From assembly GCA_945864765.1 (NCBI GenBank), contig CAMBDR010000185.1, positions 1 to 7,628 of the forward strand: a stretch of 7,628 nt of DNA. Reading direction: 5' to 3'. A model generated the notes under the pieces. That model worked only from the letters and a program-made list of their open reading frames with translations. It made no database searches and had not been told where the DNA came from. Positions within the stretch are counted from its first letter, which is position 1. Every line of letters starts with the position of its first letter. Shown in pieces: positions 1 through 6,540 of this stretch. Source of the stretch: Janthinobacterium lividum (GTDB lineage: Bacteria > Pseudomonadota > Gammaproteobacteria > Burkholderiales > Burkholderiaceae_D). Both the position numbers and the translations under genes were made by a program.

Positions 1-1492
1 ATTCATCCAAGGCCTTGGTCAGCGGCCATACCAAATAAGACATCACCGAGCGTTTACCAACCACAATTTCCGCGTTCAAGGTCATCCCCGGCAATAAACG
101 ATTCCGATCCCCCATCAACTTCAAACGCGGGTTCGCAATCGCGATGCGGCTCACATAGTAGGCATCCAAACCCGAGCCCGCTGGCGATTCGCGCCGAAAC
201 GCATCTTCACTAATTGAACTGACCTTGGCATGCAATAACCCATGTTTTTGAAAGGGAAAGGCATCGAGTTTGATATGCGCCACATCGCCCGTTTTAATAT
301 AGCCAACATCGAGCGAATCAATTTGCACTTCCGCTTCCAAATTCCCGCCAATGGGCACCAGGGTGAAAAAAGTCTCAGCCTCTTTCACCACCGAACCTAC
401 CGATAACTTGGCAATATCCAACACCACCGCATCCAAGGGGCTGGCCATCACCACCAATTTATGGCGTAAATTGGCCTTGATTAATTGCTCATTGAGGCCG
501 CCAATTTCACGCGTGGTGGCCAATAATTCTTCGGTCAGCTTTTGCCGCCAACCTTTGTCAAAGGCTTGCCCGTCTGCTTCCAAGGAGGCCAATTCACTGC
601 GAATTTCGGTTTCCCGATTGCGCGTCAACAACATATCGCGCTCGATTTCCAAACGCTTGTCTTGTGCCTCCAACAAACGCTGACGCGCACCGTATTGGTT
701 GGCAACCAGTTTCTCTTGCATGAGTTCAATTTCACGCACCGTGCGCAGGCGCGCCCCCAGCACTTGCTGGTCGCGTAAATTGGTGTTCAAAGTCGCTTGT
801 ACACGAGCAAGATTTTCCTCTCCCTTGATACGCTGGGCGCGGTAGTTGGCTTGCCGCTCCAGTGACAGGCTATTTTGAATTTGCCGGTCACTGGCGTTTT
901 TATCGGTGCCCGGTGTTACAGCGGTTTTATTATTATGGTCTTTGCCGTCATGACTCTTTTTCTCCGCATTATCGGGCAAGCGGGGCAAGCGGGGCAAGGG
1001 CAAAATCGGCGGTATGGTGCTGCCTTCGGTCACCACCCGCGCTTCAGTGCCATCCAATTCTGCACGCAAACCTTGCGCTTGCAATTCCAGCGTTTCCAGG
1101 CGGCCACGCAATTGCGCCTCATCCGCTTGCGCAAAGGTGGGGTCCAGCGTGGCCAACACCTCGCCTTTTTTCACAACCTGGCCAGGCCGCACCGCGATGC
1201 TTTTAATAATCGCCGTCTCCAGCGGTTGCAAAACCACATTAGGGGCCGGATTGACCAGGCGGCCATGCGCCACCACCACCCGTTCCACTTGCGAAAAGCT
1301 CGCCCATACCACAAAGCTGATGAATAGCAACACCAGAATATGGATAGTCAGACGCGCAAAAGGTGGCAACGGCGAGCGTTCCATTTCATCGGCATCGGGT
1401 AAGAATGCGATTTCCGCCTTGCCCTTGACGCGCCGACCGAACAATTTGCCGGGACTAAAGCGGCTTAGAGATGACTTGTCTGTTGGTTCCAT
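1..1492 (-). CDS. HlyD-family type I secretion periplasmic adaptor (membrane fusion protein), 3' end cut by window edge
   Basis: I translated the minus strand by hand: one open frame of 497 codons runs from an ATG at 1492-1490 to the window edge with no stop. The protein should bridge the inner-membrane ABC exporter to a TolC-like outer-membrane channel. Layout: a cytoplasmic N-terminus (1-45), one membrane helix (about 46-66), a lipoyl/biotinyl-like half-motif (about 89-124), long Gln/Glu/Arg/Leu-rich helical coiled coil (about 125-150 and 207-350), then the beta-barrel part. The C-terminal segment L466-V488 (LLPGM...GKRSVMSYLV) fits the PROSITE-style HlyD signature, so only a handful of residues are probably missing. 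An unusual Pro-rich then charged, low-complexity segment lies at about 152-206. The start overlaps the end of the ABC gene by 28 bases with no clear Shine-Dalgarno sequence, which suggests translational coupling. Met37 (1384-1382) is a possible alternative start but would leave a very short cytoplasmic tail. Confidence 0.93.
   Translation of the reverse strand, partial: MEPTDKSSLSRFSPGKLFGRRVKGKAEIAFLPDADEMERSPLPPFARLTIHILVLLFISFVVWASFSQVERVVVAHGRLVNPAPNVVLQPLETAIIKSIAVRPGQVVKKGEVLATLDPTFAQADEAQLRGRLETLELQAQGLRAELDGTEARVVTEGSTIPPILPLPRLPRLPDNAEKKSHDGKDHNNKTAVTPGTDKNASDRQIQNSLSLERQANYRAQRIKGEENLARVQATLNTNLRDQQVLGARLRTVREIELMQEKLVANQYGARQRLLEAQDKRLEIERDMLLTRNRETEIRSELASLEADGQAFDKGWRQKLTEELLATTREIGGLNEQLIKANLRHKLVVMASPLDAVVLDIAKLSVGSVVKEAETFFTLVPIGGNLEAEVQIDSLDVGYIKTGDVAHIKLDAFPFQKHGLLHAKVSSISEDAFRRESPAGSGLDAYYVSRIAIANPRLKLMGDRNRLLPGMTLNAEIVVGKRSVMSYLVWPLTKALDE
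972..998. repeat. 9-bp tandem repeat (three units) inside the HlyD-like gene
   Basis: The unit cggggcaag occurs twice exactly (981-989 and 990-998), preceded by a near copy with one mismatch (972-980). On the coding strand it reads Leu-Pro-Arg repeats within PLPRLPRLP at about residues 165-173. It is in frame, so changes in copy number would keep the protein open. Confidence 0.8.
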
Positions 1493-3606
1493 AGCTGTTG
1501 GTAGGTTGAGCAACGTGTAAGAAGTTCTTCATGACGACCGGAATCCATCAAGCGACCATGTTGCATCACTAAAATGGCGTGGGCATTGACCAGCGTCGAA
1601 AGCCTGTGTGAAATCATCACCACCGTGCGCCCAACCGCAATGCGCGACAGATTGCGAATAAAAATTGCTTCGCTTTCCGGGTCGAGCGCGCTGGCCGCTT
1701 CATCCAAAATCAAAATTCTGGGTCGCCCCAGTAAAGAGCGTGCAATCGAGAGCCTTTGCTTTTGCCCACCCGATAAATTCGAGGCGTTTTCTTCCAGCAT
1801 GGTGTCATAGCCTTGCGGTAGACGCTCAATAAATTCATCGGCCCCGGCAGCGGCGCAAACTTCAACAATTTCTTCAAAAGTGGCGTCCGGGCGGGTGGCG
1901 GTGACGTTTTCGCGCACGGTGCCACGGAATAAAAAGTTTTCTTGCAAAACCACGCCCACTTGCCGCCGCAAATGCGACAGTTCAATTTCACGCGCATCAA
2001 TCCCATCAAAGCGCACAATGCCTTCTTGCACGCCGTATAGACCTTGAATCAGCTTGGTGAGTGTGGTTTTACCCGAACCACTCCGACCCACAATGCCTAC
2101 CACCGCACCGGACGGAATCGTAAAACTGGCACGGTCCAGTGCGGTATTGCTGGCACCAGGGTAGCGGAATGTCACTTCATCAAAGCGAATTTCACCTGCC
2201 AATTGGGGCCGCAAGCCACCGGAGCCACTACGGCCTTCCGGTGGTCGGTTCATCACTTCGCCCAACATACGCACCGACAAGGCGGTTTCTTGATAATCAT
2301 TGATCAAGCCCACAATCGCAATCAAGGGGCTCACTACCCGGCCAGAGATCATTTGAAACGCGATTAAGGCACCCACGGTCAAGGTTTGATCAAACACATC
2401 CTGTGCGCCGATCACAATCACGACCACGGGCAATAATTTACCCAATAAATCGGTAATTGCCCCACCCGTAATCTGGATTTTACCAACCCGAAAGTGCATG
2501 GCAATCGATTCGGCTGAGCGCTGATCCCAAATCCGGCGTTGGGTTGGTTCAATTGCCAGTGCCTTCACGGTGCGCATACCATGGATGGTTTCGACCAACA
2601 TGGCCTGGCGTTTGCCTTCAGCGGTATACAATTCCTGCAAGCGGCGTTGAAAGATGGGAATCAGGGCTGCCACCACACAGGCAATCATGGCCGCAAAGGC
2701 CAATACCAACATCGCCAGTTTGACTGAATAGGTAAATAGAATCGGCAAGAAAATGAATAAGGCGGTCGTGTCCAAACCCGTCATAAACAAGCGCCCGGTC
2801 AGGAAGTTGCGGATTTTTTCCAATTGCTGCATATGGCGCGTGACCACACCGGCGCTGGTGGTTTCAAAATAATCGATGGGCAAGGAGAGCAAATGACCAA
2901 AGGTGCGGCGAGTTAAGCGCATATCGATTTTGTTGGTAGCCGACAGGGTCAGCAGTTGGCGCATGAAGGCAAACAGTGCTTCAAATATCAAGGCCATGCA
3001 GATCCCCACCGCCAATACCCAAAGTGTGGAAGCGCTTTGATGGATCAAAACTTTATCAATCACCAATTGAAAAAAGACGGGCGAAGCCAAGCCCAAGAAA
3101 TGAATCGCCACTGCAGCAATGGCAATATCGCGAAAGGCGGCTTTTTGTTTTAAAATTTCTGGAATAAACCAGCGCAAGCTAAATGGTTGATTCGGGTCAG
3201 AGAGCGCATGTTGGCGCTTCATAAACACCACATCACCACGCCAACGCTGGCAAAATTCAGCGCGCTCGAGTACCACCACGGCGGCACGGTCAGATAAAGG
3301 ATCGAGAATGGCAACCTTGCCCTCACCTTCATTGCGCACACCCACCACGATCACGGCACCGCCATCGGGGTAACGAGCCATGAGCGGAAACACCCCACCC
3401 TGCGCCAGCAAACCCTCCCAGGAAATAGTATCGACCTTGGCTTTGAGGCCGATGTCAGAGGCGATGGAAAGCAACTGTGCGGCACCTGGGTCTTCTGCCC
3501 TGAGCGCATAGTCATCAATCAACCGCTCCGGGTTGATTTGCAAGCCATGGTGCTGCGCAATTGCGGTTAAGCACTGAATGACGGTATGAGGAAATTTCGC
3601 TTGCAT
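1465..3606 (-). CDS. Type I secretion permease/ATPase, HlyB-type ABC exporter with degenerate C39-like domain
   Basis: A 713-residue half-transporter, close to the length of E. coli HlyB, expected to dimerise in the inner membrane and power one-step export of an RTX- or adhesin-like substrate. Residues 1-125 align with the C39-peptidase-like domain. The catalytic Cys site reads Thr8 (TVIQCL; Cys12 is a few residues too late) and the His site reads Ala (GGAVIV), so this is a non-cleaving substrate-docking domain as in HlyB. Hydrophobic membrane segments lie at about 151-173, 182-204, 270-309 and 387-425. The nucleotide-binding domain is intact: Walker A GRSGSGKT (507-514), Q-loop Gln555, signature LSGGQ (611-615), Walker B ILILDE (Asp635, Glu636), D-loop SALD, and H-loop His667. 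It is the first gene of the operon with the HlyD-type adaptor, whose start it overlaps by 28 bases. The ATG at 3606 is preceded only by a weak purine stretch. Two upstream ATGs at 3622-3617 are out of frame. Confidence 0.97.
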   Translation of the reverse strand: MQAKFPHTVIQCLTAIAQHHGLQINPERLIDDYALRAEDPGAAQLLSIASDIGLKAKVDTISWEGLLAQGGVFPLMARYPDGGAVIVVGVRNEGEGKVAILDPLSDRAAVVVLERAEFCQRWRGDVVFMKRQHALSDPNQPFSLRWFIPEILKQKAAFRDIAIAAVAIHFLGLASPVFFQLVIDKVLIHQSASTLWVLAVGICMALIFEALFAFMRQLLTLSATNKIDMRLTRRTFGHLLSLPIDYFETTSAGVVTRHMQQLEKIRNFLTGRLFMTGLDTTALFIFLPILFTYSVKLAMLVLAFAAMIACVVAALIPIFQRRLQELYTAEGKRQAMLVETIHGMRTVKALAIEPTQRRIWDQRSAESIAMHFRVGKIQITGGAITDLLGKLLPVVVIVIGAQDVFDQTLTVGALIAFQMISGRVVSPLIAIVGLINDYQETALSVRMLGEVMNRPPEGRSGSGGLRPQLAGEIRFDEVTFRYPGASNTALDRASFTIPSGAVVGIVGRSGSGKTTLTKLIQGLYGVQEGIVRFDGIDAREIELSHLRRQVGVVLQENFLFRGTVRENVTATRPDATFEEIVEVCAAAGADEFIERLPQGYDTMLEENASNLSGGQKQRLSIARSLLGRPRILILDEAASALDPESEAIFIRNLSRIAVGRTVVMISHRLSTLVNAHAILVMQHGRLMDSGRHEELLTRCSTYQQLWNQQTSHL

Positions 3607-3635
3607 CGCAACTCATCATGAGAAAAGTTTTGGTC

Positions 3636-3647
3636 GATTAGCTAATC
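3636..3647. repeat. Perfect 12-bp palindrome in the predicted leader of the secretion operon
   Basis: GATTAGCTAATC is its own reverse complement with no spacer. It lies about 13-24 bases downstream of the predicted sigma-54 start and 30 bases before the ABC start codon, so it could be a roadblock operator for a dimeric repressor. Chance alone would give such a palindrome in roughly one in thirteen regions of this length, so the assignment is tentative. Confidence 0.35.
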
Positions 3648-3670
3648 CATCAGTCTGGAATAGCCCCATT

Positions 3671-3686
3671 TGCAACCATTGTGCCA
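3671..3686 (-). promoter_or_regulatory. Predicted sigma-54 (RpoN) -24/-12 promoter driving the type I secretion operon
   Basis: Read on the minus strand the site is TGGCACAATGGTTGCA. It matches TGGCAC-N5-TTGCA without a mismatch and keeps the invariant GG-N10-GC spacing of the sigma-54 family. Placing the GC at -13/-12 puts transcription start near 3660 and gives a leader of about 54 bases before the ABC start codon at 3606. An exact match at 11 specified bases is expected about 1.4 times in 10,000 searches of a region this size on both strands (simple 4^11 estimate, equal base composition). The orientation is correct for the operon. Such promoters need an AAA+ activator, which is not encoded in the window. 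Confidence 0.75.
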
Positions 3687-3796
3687 TGCAGCCACAAGAT
3701 GCATAAGGCAAAGAAAGCGGGGAAATTGGGGACTACTCTCGATTTGGGGCGGCGCAAATCATGATTGAACTTCTTAAGGTTGGACATTGACTGATA

Positions 3797-3805
3797 TGGT
3801 ATGAT
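3797..3805 (+). promoter_or_regulatory. Candidate extended -10 promoter element for the rightward TPR-glycosyltransferase genes
   Basis: TGG-TATGAT fits the extended -10 pattern TGnTATAAT with one mismatch in the hexamer. It has no well-spaced -35: a TTGACT at 3787-3792 is far too close. Start of transcription would be near 3812, with a leader of about 105 bases. An alternative hexamer TATAAA at 3892-3897 lies nearer the gene but also lacks a -35. Weak call. Confidence 0.25.
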
Positions 3806-3866
3806 GGCCGCCACCATGTCCCCTTTCTGAAAAGCTTACAAACCCTTATTTTGTGATCATTCAGAT

Positions 3867-3892
3867 AAAAACGCTGTCGAAAAGCTGTTTTT
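3867..3892 (+). terminator. A/T-flanked imperfect hairpin in the leader of the first TPR-glycosyltransferase gene
   Basis: AAAAAC-GCT, a 7-base loop, then AGC-T-GTTTTT can fold into a nine-pair stem with a single bulged T, ending in a T run 24 bases before the start codon at 3917. It resembles a weak, possibly bidirectional intrinsic terminator or attenuator. The stem has few G-C pairs, so it may be no more than complementary A and T tracts. Confidence 0.2.
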
Positions 3893-3916
3893 ATAAAGTC
3901 CTTTTGAGTTTTATTT

Positions 3917-6499
3917 ATGTTAAATTGGTTAAAAAGAAAATTTACAAAGTCCGAAAACCCTGAACCTGAGACCGGGACGGTGCAAATTGGTACGCTGGAG
4001 CGCTGTACCCAATTGAAAGAACAGGGCAATCAATTTCTGACTGAGGGACGCTTAAAGGAGGCTGAAAAATGCTATCGTCAGGCCATCAGCATCGACCCCA
4101 ATTATGCTCATGCGCACAACAACCTGAGCCATGTATTGAAGCAGCAGGGATTGATAGAACAGGCCCAAAAAAGCGCACAAACGGCTTTATCATTAGACCC
4201 GAATCTGTTTGGCGCATTGTATCAACTGGGTACGCTGGCGCGGGATCAGGCGCAAATGGAAGGCGCGCTGAATTATTTTAACCGGGCATTGGGCATCAGG
4301 CCGGATTTCGAAGCGGTATACGATGATTTATTTGCCATCTATTTTGGGATGGAGAACTTTGAAGAAGCACAAAAAATAAATGATACCGCCCGCAATACCT
4401 TTCCTGAGAGTGCCAAGTTTCACTATAACGCGGGTTTGCTGTGTGCCCGGCAAAATGAATTTGAACAAGCTATTATCTGTTTGCAGCAGGCCTTGCAATT
4501 CGATTGTGACAATATTGAGATTATTTCGTTATTGGGGCGAGTGTTTGCAAGCCATGGCGATGCGGCAGCGGCGTTGGCGCATCAATTGCGCGCATACCAA
4601 TTACAACCTGATTCAATTGAAATATCAGATCAATTAGCATCGGCTTATATCCTGAACCAGCGTTTGGATGAGGCAGTAAATTGCTATGAGCGAATTTTAT
4701 TATCCCATCCTGATTTGGAAAAAATTCACCACCACCTTGGTTTGGCGTTAAGATCGTTAAAATTATACAAAAAAGCGGAGTTGAGTTTTCGCACCGCGAT
4801 AAAAATCAAGCCGGACTTTGCTCTTGCTTATTGCGATTTAGCCAGTGTATTAAATTTAATGGGTGAATTTGATGCCGCTGAGTTCAATGCAAAGAAAGCC
4901 ATCGAGCTTAATAAAGAACTTGAAATTGCATATTTTTATTTAGGAAATGCAATGCATTCCCTATTAAAGCATGATGAAGCAATACAGAGTTATCAACGCG
5001 CCATTGAAATCAAACCGGATTATGCAGATGCATATTGCAATATTGGTGTTATATATTCCGAATTAAACAATTTTGAAGCGACACATACCTGGTTTCAACG
5101 GACACTTGAGTGTGATCCTTTGAATCCGGGTGCACTTTTTAATTTAGGGATTCTGATTTCATCTTTTAGTCCGGCCTCATCACTGCCCTATTTTCGCAGA
5201 CTCATACAAAGTAATCCCAATAATGACTCTGGCTACAACGGTCTATTTTTTAATTTATCGCATTGTGAAGACGTTTCGGCAGATGACTTATTTGACGAGC
5301 ATATTTCTTTTGCGAACCAATTTGAATCGCCTGAACTTTGGCCGGAACATCATAATAGCCGCGACCCATCCCGGCAATTGCAAATTGGTTTTGTATCCGG
5401 CGATTTACGCACACATGCGGTGATGAAGTTTTTTGAACCTATCCTCGCATGTTTGGCGCAGTATCCTGATTTGAGTCTGCATGCCTATAATACTCACCAT
5501 ACTCTGGCCAAAGAAGATGAGGTTACCCGGCGGGTGAAAAAGTATTTTCAGCATTGGCATAATATCCCAACATTACTTGACAGCAATCTTTGCAAAAAAA
5601 TTATGGATGATAAAATAGACATCCTGGTCGATTTATCAGGGCATACAGCGGGAAACCGTTTGCGAACCTTTGCCTTGAAGCCTGCACCGGTGCAAATTAC
5701 CTGGATCGGTTATCCGGGCACCACGGGTTTGCAGGCCATGGATTATCTTTTTTCCGATAAATATTTTACGCCTGATGGCATGCTTGCCTCCCGGTTTACT
5801 GAAAAGCTGGTTTGCTTGCCTTCAACTCCGAATTTTTCACCGCAGAAAAATACGCCTGATGTGAACCTGTTGCCAGCCCTGAGTAATGGCTACATCACTT
5901 TCGGCAGTTTTAATCGATTAAATAAACTCAATGCCTCAGTCATTGCACTGTGGGCGCAACTATTACGTGCCATACCAACTTCACGTTTGCTTGTGTATGG
6001 AACGAAAGAGGGCCGGCCAAATCCCATCATTCAATGGTTTGAGAATGAAGGAATCGACATGGACAGAATCATTTTTTATCCCAACGGTGACACCGCGAAC
6101 TATTTAGCAAGCCACAACAAGGTTGATATTTGCCTTGACAGCTTCCCCTACACTGGCGGCACCACCACCAAGGACGCATTGATGATGGGCATTCCTACAT
6201 TAACCTTACCTGGCACCACACCTGTCAGCCGGATGGGAGCTGCCATATTGGGGGCAGTTGATCTGACAGCCTTCATCGCCACGGATAAAGAGGATTTTGT
6301 CAAAAAAGGCGTGGCATGGTCAGCCAATATTTCCGAACTTGCCCGTATCAGGGCCGATATGCGGACTCACTGCGCCTCCTTTTCCAACCAAAACCCTGAA
6401 CAAATTGCCGCCAGTATTGTACAGGCATTTCGCATTATGTGGCAGCGGTGGTGCGATGGCTTGCCAGCGATTGCTTTTGATGCTGAAACTGAAAAATAA
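3917..6499 (+). CDS. TPR-repeat protein with C-terminal O-GlcNAc transferase/SPINDLY-like (GT41) glycosyltransferase domain, copy 1
   Basis: An 860-residue cytoplasmic protein without a signal peptide. A basic, amphipathic N-terminus (MLNWLKRKF) leads into about twelve TPR units in exact 34-residue register, their last residues falling at 61, 95, 129, 163, 197, 231, 265, 299, 333, 367, 401 and (33 residues) 434. Residues about 487-850 form the catalytic domain. Visible landmarks are GFVSGDLRTH (His500, by my alignment equivalent to human OGT His498), LSGHTAGNRL (573-582), PAPVQITWIGYPGTTGL (589-605), GSFNRLNKL with Lys670 at the position of the OGT nucleotide-binding lysine, and LDSFPYTGGTTTKDAL (740-755). 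Family members transfer a sugar from a UDP-sugar to Ser/Thr, while the TPR superhelix selects the protein substrate. Donor and target are unknown here. The start at 3917 is supported by the identical start of the downstream paralogue. Only a weak GAG lies 8 bases upstream. The gene is more AT-rich than the secretion genes. Confidence 0.92.
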   Translation: MLNWLKRKFTKSENPEPETGTVQIGTLERCTQLKEQGNQFLTEGRLKEAEKCYRQAISIDPNYAHAHNNLSHVLKQQGLIEQAQKSAQTALSLDPNLFGALYQLGTLARDQAQMEGALNYFNRALGIRPDFEAVYDDLFAIYFGMENFEEAQKINDTARNTFPESAKFHYNAGLLCARQNEFEQAIICLQQALQFDCDNIEIISLLGRVFASHGDAAAALAHQLRAYQLQPDSIEISDQLASAYILNQRLDEAVNCYERILLSHPDLEKIHHHLGLALRSLKLYKKAELSFRTAIKIKPDFALAYCDLASVLNLMGEFDAAEFNAKKAIELNKELEIAYFYLGNAMHSLLKHDEAIQSYQRAIEIKPDYADAYCNIGVIYSELNNFEATHTWFQRTLECDPLNPGALFNLGILISSFSPASSLPYFRRLIQSNPNNDSGYNGLFFNLSHCEDVSADDLFDEHISFANQFESPELWPEHHNSRDPSRQLQIGFVSGDLRTHAVMKFFEPILACLAQYPDLSLHAYNTHHTLAKEDEVTRRVKKYFQHWHNIPTLLDSNLCKKIMDDKIDILVDLSGHTAGNRLRTFALKPAPVQITWIGYPGTTGLQAMDYLFSDKYFTPDGMLASRFTEKLVCLPSTPNFSPQKNTPDVNLLPALSNGYITFGSFNRLNKLNASVIALWAQLLRAIPTSRLLVYGTKEGRPNPIIQWFENEGIDMDRIIFYPNGDTANYLASHNKVDICLDSFPYTGGTTTKDALMMGIPTLTLPGTTPVSRMGAAILGAVDLTAFIATDKEDFVKKGVAWSANISELARIRADMRTHCASFSNQNPEQIAASIVQAFRIMWQRWCDGLPAIAFDAETEK

Positions 6500-6540
6500 T
6501 ATAGAAACAATACTTTACAACTATTTTTTGAGCTTGACTT

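Larger units (their letters stand above)
3607..3916. other. Divergent intergenic regulatory region between the secretion operon and the TPR-glycosyltransferase genes
   Basis: These 310 bases separate two divergently oriented transcription units, and I see no convincing gene inside. The region holds a strong sigma-54-type promoter toward the secretion operon, a perfect 12-bp palindrome in the predicted leader of that operon, an 11-bp palindrome CTCAT-C-ATGAG (3612-3622) just before the ABC start codon, and weaker candidate signals toward the glycosyltransferase gene. Any activator bound 100-200 bp upstream of the sigma-54 start would sit at about 3760-3860, that is, on the presumed promoter region of the rightward genes. 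Expression of the two arms could therefore be mechanically linked (inference). Confidence 0.85.

Noticed and set aside
972..998. Tandem repeats as a CRISPR-like or regulatory repeat array
   Set aside because: The units are 9 bp, directly adjacent without spacers, and in frame inside a coding sequence, so they are a coding microsatellite.
862..1327. Overlapping plus-strand open frames with arginine/glycine-rich translations
   Set aside because: They lie wholly antisense to the HlyD-like coding frame, which has clear family motifs, and show no recognisable domain or ribosome binding site.
1..1492. The HlyD-like gene as a frameshifted pseudogene
   Set aside because: Hand translation of the minus strand from 1492 gives an uninterrupted frame with the family signature near the end; it simply continues past the window edge.
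3502..3622. Short upstream overlapping frame beginning ATGATGAGTTGC, about 35 codons, out of frame with the ABC gene
   Set aside because: It starts 10-13 bases before the ABC start codon and runs into that gene; no separate ribosome binding site or conserved peptide is evident, so it is probably fortuitous.
3852..3868. Possible CRP-type site beginning TGTGATC
   Set aside because: Only the left half-site matches; the expected right half TCACA is absent.
3892..3897. TATAAA as the -10 of the first TPR-glycosyltransferase gene
   Set aside because: No -35-like hexamer lies 16-18 bp upstream, the stretch is generally AT-rich, and the leader would be only about 13 bases. The homologous leader of copy 2 lacks the hexamer.
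3733..4029. 98-residue minus-strand open frame across the intergenic region and the start of the TPR gene
   Set aside because: Most of it is antisense to the well-supported TPR gene, it has no homology I recognise, and its composition is that of a shadow frame.
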